Source of the DNA: Deltaproteobacteria bacterium
GTDB taxonomy: Bacteria > Desulfobacterota_D > UBA1144 > Nemesobacterales > N074bin48
Direction: 5' to 3'
Assembly: GCA_004356685.1 (NCBI GenBank)
Contig: SMWS01000115.1
Span: 1 to 5,790 of the forward strand
Length of the DNA stretch: 5,790 nucleotides
Positions 1 to 5,790 of this stretch are shown one piece after another. The position numbers were made by a program, and so were the translations under genes. The notes under the pieces are model-generated. The model was given only the letters and a program-made list of their open reading frames with translations. It searched no databases and was not told the origin of the DNA. Numbering within the stretch: the first letter of the stretch is position 1; each line of letters starts with the position of its first letter.

Positions 1-843
1 GATATATCGCTGCTGTTAGTTAGAATGAATGAATATAAACTCGCAATTAAAACTTTAATTGATGTCGCAGAAAATAACTATTGGAAAAGAGATGATGCAT
101 TCCGTATATTCGATAAATTGCAAATTGATAAGAAATATTTAGTAGATAATTTTAAAAGCGGCACTTTATTATCCAGTTATTTAGATCATTTATATTCACA
201 TGGATCTATAGATGATTCTATTTACGTATGGGATTTTATGACTAAAAACAACATATTAGTTGAGCAGAACATTAGAAATAAGTACGTAGAATTTCTGATT
301 AGAAACAACATGTTGAAGCAAGCCTATTCTATATGGTCAGAGGGTTATGAGGATATAGGAATTGATAACCTTATATGGAACGGAGATTTTGAATATGAAA
401 TAGAAAACAAGGGTTTTAACTGGAGAATTAGTACCATAAAGGAAGTGGATATAGAAATTGATAATGAAAGTTATTATTCCGGGAGTAAATCACTGAAAGT
501 AGTTTTTAACGGTAAGGCAAATATTAATTTTCACCATGTCAAAAAGCATATACCTTTAGATGGAGGCAAAAAGTATTCTTTGTCATATGCCTATTCATCC
601 AAAGATATTACTACTAAGAGTGGAGTATTTTGGGAAATAAAATGTAATAATTCTAAGTTTTCGATAAAAACTGACGTTATACTGGGTAGCAGTGAGTGGA
701 AAAGAAATGTGCTGGAGTTTGAAAGCGCTTCAGATTGTGAAGGAATAAGCTTAGTATTAAAAAGAAACCCTATAAGAAAATTAGATAGTAAAATAAGCGG
801 AACGGTATGGTTTGATGATTTAAGATTAAGTGCTCTGAACTAG
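1..843 (+). CDS. Partial gene (5' end outside window): helical TPR-like protein with C-terminal carbohydrate-binding-type domain
   Basis: The reading frame is open from base 1 with no stop before the ATG at 25. That ATG has no Shine-Dalgarno sequence, so the gene most likely starts upstream of the window and 280 C-terminal residues are seen. Numbering from Met at 25, residues 1-112 look all-helical with paired helices (for example the stretches around LLSSYLDHLYSHG and FLIRNNMLKQAYSIW), as in TPR-type solenoids, though no clean TPR consensus is visible. Residues about 115-270 look like a beta jelly-roll of the CBM4/9 or galactose-binding-like kind: an NLIWNGDFE opening, a GSKSLKVVF strand, a middle W and a closing WFDDLRL (262-268). 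That pattern is typical of carbohydrate-binding modules, but the ligand cannot be read from it. The stop lies 9 bases before the next gene, so the two are probably co-transcribed. A role in surface polysaccharide assembly or binding is inferred from the domain and neighbours. Confidence 0.75.
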   Translation, partial: DISLLLVRMNEYKLAIKTLIDVAENNYWKRDDAFRIFDKLQIDKKYLVDNFKSGTLLSSYLDHLYSHGSIDDSIYVWDFMTKNNILVEQNIRNKYVEFLIRNNMLKQAYSIWSEGYEDIGIDNLIWNGDFEYEIENKGFNWRISTIKEVDIEIDNESYYSGSKSLKVVFNGKANINFHHVKKHIPLDGGKKYSLSYAYSSKDITTKSGVFWEIKCNNSKFSIKTDVILGSSEWKRNVLEFESASDCEGISLVLKRNPIRKLDSKISGTVWFDDLRLSALN

Positions 844-852
844 GTATGAAAA

Positions 853-2880
853 ATGATTGAAATTGAAAAAAAGGACTTTGAAACAGTAGTTGACGAAATT
901 GTTACAGCTAAGGATCTTAGGCTGATAATAGAAAAATCACTAAAGAATCATCATCATTACCGCTCAATTATTCTAGACATTTCAAAGGGTTCAAAATCAA
1001 GAAATTTTAGGGTAATAAAAGAAATAGCAAAAAACAGGAAAATAAGCGATAGGTTTATTGTAGATCAGGCAAGGTCGGTAATTTCATTTTTCAACCAAGG
1101 AGCGGAAGAGGATTTAGATGATTATTATGAAATACTGCAATGTTCTCTGCAATCTGATGACGAGGATATAAGAAATAATTGGATCAGACTTATGAAGTTG
1201 TATCATCCCGATAAGATTGGGGAGCCGGGATTAGAAAAGACAAAGAAAATTAATGAAGCTTATAATATTCTAATAGATCCAGTAAGTAGAGAACATTACG
1301 ACAAGTCTTATTTTCCGGATATCCCGGTAAGAATTAAAAATCTGGATTATATTCAGTTTAAAAATAGAAGATTTCTGGCTGTCTTGGCAAGCCTGCTACT
1401 GCTGATACCAGTTTTTTACATTTATAAAAGTTTAACGAGTTCTGAAGTAAATATAGAATATTCTGAAAAACCAGATAAAAGTGCAGACTTGAATGATGCG
1501 AATGATGATAAATCATCAATAAAAATAGCTAACAATGAAAAAATAGTTGATACCGAAAGCAGTAATATAGATACTGGTGCAGATAATGCTTTTGTTAAAG
1601 AAGAAGACCTAGATTCTTTAAAAGATGAATCATATAAGGATAAAAAAGATAATACAGTTAGTGTAAGTGATTTTGATGAAACCGATAGTGAGGCCATAGT
1701 TATTGAAGAAAACAATATTGCTAATGTAGAAGCTAATAGCACCGATAGTATTGAAATAGTTGATACACAAAGCAGTGATATAGATACTGACACGGATAAT
1801 GCTTTTGTTAAGGAACAAGATTTAGATTCTGTAACAGATGAAGTATATAATGATACAAAAGATAATGCTGCTAGTGTAAATAATTTAGATGAAATTGAAG
1901 GAGGAGCCATAGTTCAGAAACAAAATCTAGGTGATGAGATAGAAGAAGCTGCAGAAGACAGTTTAGATATGGCCGGTGATGCTGAAATAGCTTGGGTTAA
2001 AATTGATGATAATAAGATTGATGAAAGTGTCTATACTAAGCTTGAAAGTGTTGTTGAAAATGAAAAGGAAATAGAATCAGATGTTGGTTATAAAAGTTCG
2101 GATCCTATTATACCTCAAAAATATACTGTTAAAAAGGGAGATAGCTTGTGGTCATTATCGGACAAATTCGATATTTCGATTAATGAAATTAAAAAACAAA
2201 ATTCTTTAAATAAAAATACTATAAAACCGGGTGAGAGTTTAATCCTAAGTAAAACAGATGACTATACAGGTGCCGATAAACTATCTAAGATCCAAGTAGC
2301 TTCAGGGATCGATAAAAATTTAAAAGATAGTACTAATAATATAACTGTTGCAAGTAAGAAACAGATGATAGATGAAGCAATAACAATTAATAATAACCTA
2401 ACAATTAAAAAGAAGAAACCTATAAAAGTTAGAAATGTCGAAGAGTTGGAGTTATCTTTATTAAAAGTTAATAATATAAACACTCCAAATAAATCATCCG
2501 TATATACAGCTATTTCTGACTATATTTTTGCTTACAAAAACAGGGATATGAAAAAACTAGGCACTCTTTTTGACGTGAATGCTAAAGAAAACGGAGTATC
2601 TATGGATAAAGTCTTTAAGATGTACAGAAAGAATTTTGAGGAGTTATATGTAGTTGCCTACGATATAAAATTTAATAAAGTGAATTTAGATAAAAGGAAA
2701 GCAACAGTTGATGGTGATTTTATTATATCATTTACAAATACGAGTGAGGATGTATTTAAGAAATCTTACGGTGACATTAACTGGAAATTGACATGGAATG
2801 ATAATAGTTGGCTAATAAATGAAATAAGATATAAAGTAACCAGTACGAAGGTAGGGGATGATCTTAACAAGCAATACTGA
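853..2880 (+). CDS. Membrane-anchored J-domain protein with LysM and NTF2-like C-terminal domains
   Basis: The product has 675 residues. Residues 1-86 are an unrecognised basic, helical region. Residues 90-153 form a J domain (DYYEILQ start, HPD at 118-120, KINEAYNIL helix), so it should stimulate a DnaK-type Hsp70. There is no G/F region or zinc finger, making it a class III J protein. A transmembrane helix spans about 174-191, preceded by KNRR, giving a cytoplasmic N-terminus and an exported C-terminus with no cleaved signal. Residues 195-420 are a D/E/N/S-rich linker with a duplicated segment. A LysM domain occupies 423-467 (YTVKKGDSLWSLS), expected to bind peptidoglycan or related GlcNAc polymers. 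Residues about 550-665 resemble an NTF2/SnoaL-like fold (DYIFAYKNRDMKKLGTLF, ending WKLTWNDNSWLINEIRYK). The start is fixed by an in-frame TGA at 847; only a weak TAGGT SD over the previous stop is seen. J proteins with such a C-terminal domain occur beside exopolysaccharide genes; the exact role is unknown. Confidence 0.9.
   Translation: MIEIEKKDFETVVDEIVTAKDLRLIIEKSLKNHHHYRSIILDISKGSKSRNFRVIKEIAKNRKISDRFIVDQARSVISFFNQGAEEDLDDYYEILQCSLQSDDEDIRNNWIRLMKLYHPDKIGEPGLEKTKKINEAYNILIDPVSREHYDKSYFPDIPVRIKNLDYIQFKNRRFLAVLASLLLLIPVFYIYKSLTSSEVNIEYSEKPDKSADLNDANDDKSSIKIANNEKIVDTESSNIDTGADNAFVKEEDLDSLKDESYKDKKDNTVSVSDFDETDSEAIVIEENNIANVEANSTDSIEIVDTQSSDIDTDTDNAFVKEQDLDSVTDEVYNDTKDNAASVNNLDEIEGGAIVQKQNLGDEIEEAAEDSLDMAGDAEIAWVKIDDNKIDESVYTKLESVVENEKEIESDVGYKSSDPIIPQKYTVKKGDSLWSLSDKFDISINEIKKQNSLNKNTIKPGESLILSKTDDYTGADKLSKIQVASGIDKNLKDSTNNITVASKKQMIDEAITINNNLTIKKKKPIKVRNVEELELSLLKVNNINTPNKSSVYTAISDYIFAYKNRDMKKLGTLFDVNAKENGVSMDKVFKMYRKNFEELYVVAYDIKFNKVNLDKRKATVDGDFIISFTNTSEDVFKKSYGDINWKLTWNDNSWLINEIRYKVTSTKVGDDLNKQY
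1543..1926 (+). repeat. Two-copy in-gene tandem duplication encoding an acidic linker segment
   Basis: Two diverged copies lie 213 bases apart inside the J-domain protein gene: 1543-1716 (residues 231-288) and 1756-1926 (residues 302-358). By eye about 34 of 57 aligned residues are identical. The conserved framework is IVDT-SS-IDT, then DNAFVKE-DLDS, then DE-Y-D-KDN and a final AIV. The period is a multiple of three, so the frame is kept. The segment is highly acidic, with no predicted fold, and sits between the transmembrane helix and the LysM domain. It probably only sets the length and charge of the outward-facing tether. Confidence 0.85.
2847..2857 (+). promoter_or_regulatory. Shine-Dalgarno for the NusG paralogue, inside the end of the preceding gene
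   Basis: The sequence gaaggtagggg lies directly before the ATG at 2858. Its AAGG core (2848-2851) is six bases from the start, which supports this start over any later one. The site is within the last codons of the J-domain protein gene, so the two genes overlap by 23 bases in different frames. Translational coupling is likely. Confidence 0.6.
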
Positions 2881-3376
2881 TATATCTGAAAATAATTGGT
2901 ATGCAGTCTATACAATTGTTAGGCACGAAAAAGCAGTTTATTCTTCTTTGATAGATAAATCAATTAATACTTACCTGCCTATTAGGGAAGTTGTTAACAG
3001 ATGGAAGGATAGAAATAAGAAAGTTTTGCTTCCTTTATTTCCTGGCTATATTTTTGTCAATTTCGATCTGAAAGATAAGTTGAATGTACTTACTACAAAA
3101 GGGGTCGTTAGGATTTTGGGAGTTAATGGTAACCCAACTGCTATCCCTGATCAACAAATAAATTCTATAAAAGGTTTATTAGAAAGCAATTTAAACTATG
3201 ATCCATATCAGTATTTAGTTGAAGGTAAAGAAGTCGAAGTTATTAATGGGCCTTTGACGGGGTCGCGCGGCAAGGTGATTGAGAGAAGAGGTCAATACAG
3301 GCTAATACTTTCAGTTGATCTGATTCAAAGGGCAGTTTCAGTAGAAGTTGATATAGATGATGTAGATTTGATCTAA
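2858..3376 (+). CDS. NusG-family specialised transcription antiterminator (UpxY/RfaH/LoaP-like)
   Basis: The product has 172 residues, the usual size for NusG paralogues. The N-terminal NGN domain begins at NWYAVYT (13-19), continues through R22-H23-E24 and the basic stretch around WKDRNKKVLLPLFPGYIFV (49-67), and ends near GVVRILG (82-88) and AIPD (95-98). The NGN domain binds the beta' clamp helices and the beta lobe of RNA polymerase. The C-terminal KOW domain (about 121-172) has VEGKEVEVINGPLTGSRGKV (121-140). Housekeeping NusG usually sits between secE and rplK. Here the neighbours are polysaccharide-type genes, so this is a pathway-specific paralogue, expected to bring processivity or antitermination to a long surface-polysaccharide operon. 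Such paralogues often open their operon, whereas this one follows two genes. No convincing RfaH-type ops sequence is visible downstream. Family assignment is secure; the target operon is inferred. Confidence 0.93.
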   Translation: MILTSNTDISENNWYAVYTIVRHEKAVYSSLIDKSINTYLPIREVVNRWKDRNKKVLLPLFPGYIFVNFDLKDKLNVLTTKGVVRILGVNGNPTAIPDQQINSIKGLLESNLNYDPYQYLVEGKEVEVINGPLTGSRGKVIERRGQYRLILSVDLIQRAVSVEVDIDDVDLI

Positions 3377-3394
3377 AATCAATAACGCTGAATT

Positions 3395-3435
3395 TTTATT
3401 CACTTTGTAAGTGAGATTGCGGAGCTTTATTCACT
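3395..3435 (+). promoter_or_regulatory. Leader element between NusG paralogue and carbamoyltransferase: hairpin plus repeated 10-mer
   Basis: The 80-base gap holds a perfect 6-bp hairpin, TCACTT-TGT-AAGTGA (3400-3414). The 10-mer TTTATTCACT occurs twice, at 3395-3404 and 3426-3435. The AGTGA at 3410-3414 could pair either with TCACT of the first copy (3400-3404) or of the second (3431-3435), so two exclusive hairpins are possible. The stems are short and no U-tract follows, so this is not a standard terminator. A role as pause or recognition site for the NusG paralogue encoded just upstream is only a guess. No promoter with acceptable -35/-10 spacing was found here. Confidence 0.3.
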
Positions 3436-3456
3436 GTATATGAAAATTAGAATATT

Positions 3457-5244
3457 ATGTATATACTAGGAATATCCTGTTTCTTTCATGATTCTGCTGC
3501 GGCTATACTCAAAGATGGAGTATTGTTAGCCGCTGCGGAAGAAGAAAGATTTACTAGAATTAAGCACGATTTTGAATTTCCAAACAATGCCATAGATTTT
3601 TGCCTGGAATTTGCAGGCATTGATTCAAATGAAATAGATTATGTAGTGTTTTTTGAAAAACCTTTTGTTAAGTTTGAAAGGCTTTTGCTTTCTTGTTTGC
3701 AAAATTTCCCCAAATCCACAAAATTGTTCAGAGAAGCAATGATTACATGGCTTGGGGATAAAATATGGGTCAAAAATTTTATTATAAAAAAATTAAATAT
3801 TGATCCTAAAATAATATTATTTAGCGATCATCATTTATCACATGCTGCTAGTTCGTTTTTTTGTTCACCATTTGAAAAGTCAGCAATTTTGACAGTAGAC
3901 GGGGTTGGAGAATGGGCAACGGCTACAATAGGTTATGGTGATGCAAATGAGATAAAAATATCAAAAGAAATTAACTTTCCCCATTCTATAGGACTTCTAT
4001 ATAGTACTTTTACTGCTTTTTTAGGTTTTGAAGTAAATGAAGGTGAATATAAGGTGATGGGTATGGCGCCCTTCGGCGAGCCAAAATATGTAGATAAAGT
4101 TTATAAAGTGGTTAATTCGCATAATGATGGGAGTTTTGAACTAAATATGGATTATTTCAGTTTTCACTACTCTTCTGAAAAAACGTTTACTGGCAAATTT
4201 GAAGGTATATTTGGAGAACCTCGCGATCCTAAAGCGCTATTTTTCACTGAAAGTAGCGGATATCCTTCATATTTTGGAGAAAAACCTTCTAATTTCAACG
4301 AGTTATCAGAAAAAAATCAATATTATGCAGATATTGCTGCAAGCATTCAGGCTGTTACAGAGGAATTGGTCATAAAACTTGCCAAAAGCGCTTATGAACT
4401 AACTGGTTGCAGTAAGTTATGTATGGCAGGGGGAGTTGCACTTAATAGTGTAGCAAACTGGAAGGTGTTAAAAAATACTCCTTTTGACGAAATTTATATT
4501 CATCCTGCTGCAGGTGATGGAGGAGGTGCCATAGGAGCAGCTCTCTACGGTTATCATACTCTGCTGGGAAAGCCGAGAAAATTTGTTATGGAGCATGCTT
4601 ATTGGGGTAAAGAGTATAGTGAGCAAGCGATTGCTGAGTTTTTAGATGATGAAAACATAACTTACGAAAAGGTTGTAGATGATAAAAAGCTTATAGAAAA
4701 AGCTGTGGATTTTTTGGTTGATGGGAAGGTGGTCGGCTGGTTCCAGGGAAGGTTTGAGTGGGGCCCGAGGGCTCTTGGAAACAGGAGTATAGTCGCTGAT
4801 CCCAGAAGAACCGATATGAAGGATATAGTGAATGTAAAAATTAAATTCCGTGAGCCTTTCAGACCTTTTGCTCCTTCGATATTATCTGAAAAAGTGACAG
4901 ATTATTTTAATATAAAAGAATCTGAAATTCAGTATCCTACAAGATTTATGCTTTATGTTGCTGATGTTAACGATAATAAAAAAGAAGTTCTTCCAGCAAT
5001 TACACATGTAGATGGAACTGGACGCCTGCAATCTGTCTATAAAGAACTAAACCCAAAATACTACAATTTAATCGACACTTTTGGTCAGGCCACCGGAGTG
5101 CCTGTTATACTGAATACATCATTTAATTTAAAAGGTGAACCTGTTGTAAATACTCCTGCTGAAGCATTTAATTCTTTTTATAAAAGCGGGATGGATTATT
5201 TAATTCTCGGAAATTATATTGTCGATAAATCAAAACTTACTTAG
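3457..5244 (+). CDS. Carbamoyltransferase (NodU/CmcH/TobZ family)
   Basis: This 595-residue protein is full length for the family, which moves a carbamoyl group from carbamoyl phosphate via carbamoyl-adenylate to a hydroxyl, often on a sugar. The N-terminal Kae1-like domain has GISCFFHDSAAA (5-16, with H11 matching the catalytic His region), EEERF (28-32), DHHLSHAAS (124-132), TVDGVGEW (146-153), EGEYKVMGMAPFG (195-207), AGGVALNS (324-331) and GDGGGA (353-358). By spacing, H125, H129, D148 and D354 correspond to the metal ligands known in TobZ. The C-terminal YrdC-like domain has GRFEWGPRALGNRSI (431-445), FREPFRPFAP (464-473) and NTSFNLKGEP (553-562). All key motifs are intact, so it should be active. 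An in-frame TAG at 3448 rules out an earlier start; the ATG lacks a clear Shine-Dalgarno. In this context it probably carbamoylates a surface polysaccharide sugar. The acceptor is unknown. Confidence 0.95.
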   Translation: MYILGISCFFHDSAAAILKDGVLLAAAEEERFTRIKHDFEFPNNAIDFCLEFAGIDSNEIDYVVFFEKPFVKFERLLLSCLQNFPKSTKLFREAMITWLGDKIWVKNFIIKKLNIDPKIILFSDHHLSHAASSFFCSPFEKSAILTVDGVGEWATATIGYGDANEIKISKEINFPHSIGLLYSTFTAFLGFEVNEGEYKVMGMAPFGEPKYVDKVYKVVNSHNDGSFELNMDYFSFHYSSEKTFTGKFEGIFGEPRDPKALFFTESSGYPSYFGEKPSNFNELSEKNQYYADIAASIQAVTEELVIKLAKSAYELTGCSKLCMAGGVALNSVANWKVLKNTPFDEIYIHPAAGDGGGAIGAALYGYHTLLGKPRKFVMEHAYWGKEYSEQAIAEFLDDENITYEKVVDDKKLIEKAVDFLVDGKVVGWFQGRFEWGPRALGNRSIVADPRRTDMKDIVNVKIKFREPFRPFAPSILSEKVTDYFNIKESEIQYPTRFMLYVADVNDNKKEVLPAITHVDGTGRLQSVYKELNPKYYNLIDTFGQATGVPVILNTSFNLKGEPVVNTPAEAFNSFYKSGMDYLILGNYIVDKSKLT

Positions 5245-5270
5245 TTATTCTGAACGCATGTGAAGAATCT
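5245..5270. repeat. Short imperfect palindromic unit directly after the carbamoyltransferase stop
   Basis: The sequence has ATTCT (5247-5251) paired with AGAAT (5264-5268) around a 12-base loop and ends in AATCT. It resembles the units that follow (TCATT at one end, AATCT at the other). It lies one base beyond the stop codon region, so it forms the 3' end of the transcript. No T-run follows, so termination by it alone is doubtful. Confidence 0.5.
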
Positions 5271-5277
5271 AATGAGA

Positions 5278-5488
5278 TGTCATTTGGAAAGAAGTGACGA
5301 AGCAATCTCAAATTCTGCCATTCCCGAGGACTGTAATCGTGAATCCAGTATTTTAATAAAGGCATGGATGCCTGATAGGACCATTCAGGCATGACCAAAA
5401 TATTGCTGTCATTTCTGAATAATGAATCTGTTTCAGCACATGCTTGATTCGTTATTTAATTATTTTAAACTGTCATTCCGTGATGGTT
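5278..5488. repeat. Long direct repeat, copy 1 (211 bases, mosaic of palindromes)
   Basis: This block matches 5567-5777 at 201 of 211 positions without gaps. It holds several units in a row. Unit a has GTCATTT (5279-5285) paired with AAGTGAC (5292-5298), followed by CGAAGCAATCTCA. Unit b has ATTCCCGA (5320-5327) against TCGTGAAT (5337-5344), with one mismatch. Unit c has ATGCCTGA (5368-5375) paired perfectly with TCAGGCAT (5385-5392). Unit d (5407-5429) runs from TGTCATT to AATCT. An AT-rich spacer (about 5445-5470) follows. The block ends inside a fifth palindrome (5471-5501). Units a, b and d read TGTCATT to AATC on the + strand; unit c has the same ends on the - strand. They look like intergenic REP-type palindromes, similar in style to GTCATT...AATC repeats seen in many genomes. 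No gene is seen. Confidence 0.9.
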
Positions 5489-5501
5489 GTACACGGAATC
5501 T
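5471..5501. repeat. Perfect 8-bp palindromic unit at the end of repeat copy 1
   Basis: ATTCCGTG (5475-5482) pairs perfectly with CACGGAAT (5492-5499) around a 9-base loop. The unit begins TGTCATT and ends AATCT like its neighbours. Its left half belongs to the 211-base repeat and its right half does not. The matching unit in copy 2 (from 5760) loses homology after GGTT at 5777 and lacks the right arm within the window. Confidence 0.8.
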
Positions 5502-5509
5502 AAAATTCA

Positions 5510-5559
5510 TGTCATTTCGAATCCTGATTTTCATCAGGACAGGCTCTAGTAAGAAATCT
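5510..5559. repeat. Palindromic unit in the spacer between the long repeats
   Basis: This unit runs from TGTCATT to AATCT. It contains a perfect 7-bp inner stem, TCCTGAT (5522-5528) with ATCAGGA (5533-5539), around a 4-base loop. An outer pairing of ATTTC (5514-5518) with GAAAT (5553-5557) closes it. It lies in the 78-base spacer (5489-5566) and occurs once in the window. Confidence 0.75.
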
Positions 5560-5566
5560 ATCGACT

Positions 5567-5777
5567 TGTCATTTGGAAAGAAATGACGAAGCAATCTCAA
5601 ATTCTGTCATTCCCGAGGACTGTAATTGGGAATCCAGTATTTTAATAAAAGCATGGATGCCTGATAGAACCATTCAGGCATGACCAAAATGTCGCTGTCA
5701 TTCCTGAATAATGAATCTATTTCAGCACATGCTTGATTCGTTATTTAATTATTTTAAACTGTCATTCCGTGATGGTT
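5567..5777. repeat. Long direct repeat, copy 2 (211 bases)
   Basis: This is the same block as 5278-5488, offset by exactly 289 bases, with ten substitutions (nine transitions, one transversion) and no indel. Unit a has a perfect 7-bp stem here (5568-5574 with 5581-5587). Unit b has all eight positions of ATTCCCGA (5609-5616) paired with TTGGGAAT (5626-5633), one as G-U. Unit c has the perfect stem 5657-5664 with 5674-5681. Homology to copy 1 stops at 5777; the last 13 bases of the window are unrelated to copy 1. Confidence 0.9.
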
Positions 5778-5790
5778 CCCCGATAAAAAC

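Noticed and set aside
1422..1910. Minus-strand open frame of 162 codons, Ser/Leu-rich
   Set aside because: It is the complement of the acidic, duplicated linker of the J-domain protein. Its composition mirrors D/E/N codons and it has no domain or ribosome-binding site.
2262..2483. Minus-strand open frame of 73 codons with hydrophobic stretches
   Set aside because: It lies wholly within the J-domain protein gene. Its hydrophobicity comes from reverse-complemented Lys/Asn codons, and no start signal is seen.
2858..2880. Possible programmed frameshift fusing the J-domain protein to the NusG paralogue
   Set aside because: There is no slippery heptamer, and the NusG paralogue has its own ATG with a good Shine-Dalgarno and a normal N-terminus. 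A simple gene overlap explains it.
3417..3453. Sigma-70-like promoter before the carbamoyltransferase (TTGCGG with TATATG or TAGAAT)
   Set aside because: The spacers would be 14 or 25 bases, outside the usual 16-18, so it cannot be supported.
5368..5400. Rho-independent terminator at the ATGCCTGA/TCAGGCAT hairpin
   Set aside because: The stem is followed by GACCAAAA on the + strand with no T-run. The minus-strand side has only an interrupted T-rich stretch. It is better explained as a repeat unit.
5278..5777. CRISPR array or insertion sequence
   Set aside because: There are only two copies of a 211-base repeat with one spacer, no transposase frame and no terminal inverted repeats.

Overview
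The window is an AT-rich, densely packed stretch of a bacterial chromosome with all genes on the + strand. The first 5.2 kb reads as part of an exopolysaccharide/capsule gene cluster. A Gram-negative host is likely, because one protein has a cytoplasmic domain, one membrane span and a large outward-facing part with a LysM domain. The gene set recalls polysaccharide loci of Desulfobacterota, Nitrospirota or Deferribacterota, but nothing in the window fixes the taxon. There are no rRNA, tRNA, transposase or CRISPR features.

Layout: (1) 1-843, the 3' part of a gene whose protein has a helical, TPR-like N-terminal part and a C-terminal jelly-roll domain of the carbohydrate-binding type. (2) 853-2880, a 675-residue membrane protein with an unusual domain order: J domain with intact HPD, one transmembrane helix, a long acidic linker containing an internal duplication, a LysM domain and an NTF2-like domain. 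(3) 2858-3376, a NusG paralogue of the UpxY/RfaH/LoaP kind, overlapping gene 2 by 23 bases. (4) An 80-base leader with a small hairpin and a repeated 10-mer. (5) 3457-5244, a complete carbamoyltransferase of the NodU/CmcH/TobZ family. (6) 5245-5790, about 550 bases without a gene, made almost entirely of short palindromic units. Most of them lie in a 211-base block present twice as direct repeats (201/211 identical, no gaps, 289-base period).

The tight spacing of genes 1-3 suggests one transcript. The likely logic is that the NusG paralogue helps RNA polymerase read through a long surface-polysaccharide operon. The carbamoyltransferase would decorate a sugar, and the CBM-like and LysM/NTF2-like proteins would act at the envelope on glycan. 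The roles of genes 1 and 2 are inferred from domains and neighbours only. The two most unusual things are the J-TM-LysM-NTF2 protein and the mosaic palindromic repeat block, whose two copies differ in ways that keep the hairpin stems paired.
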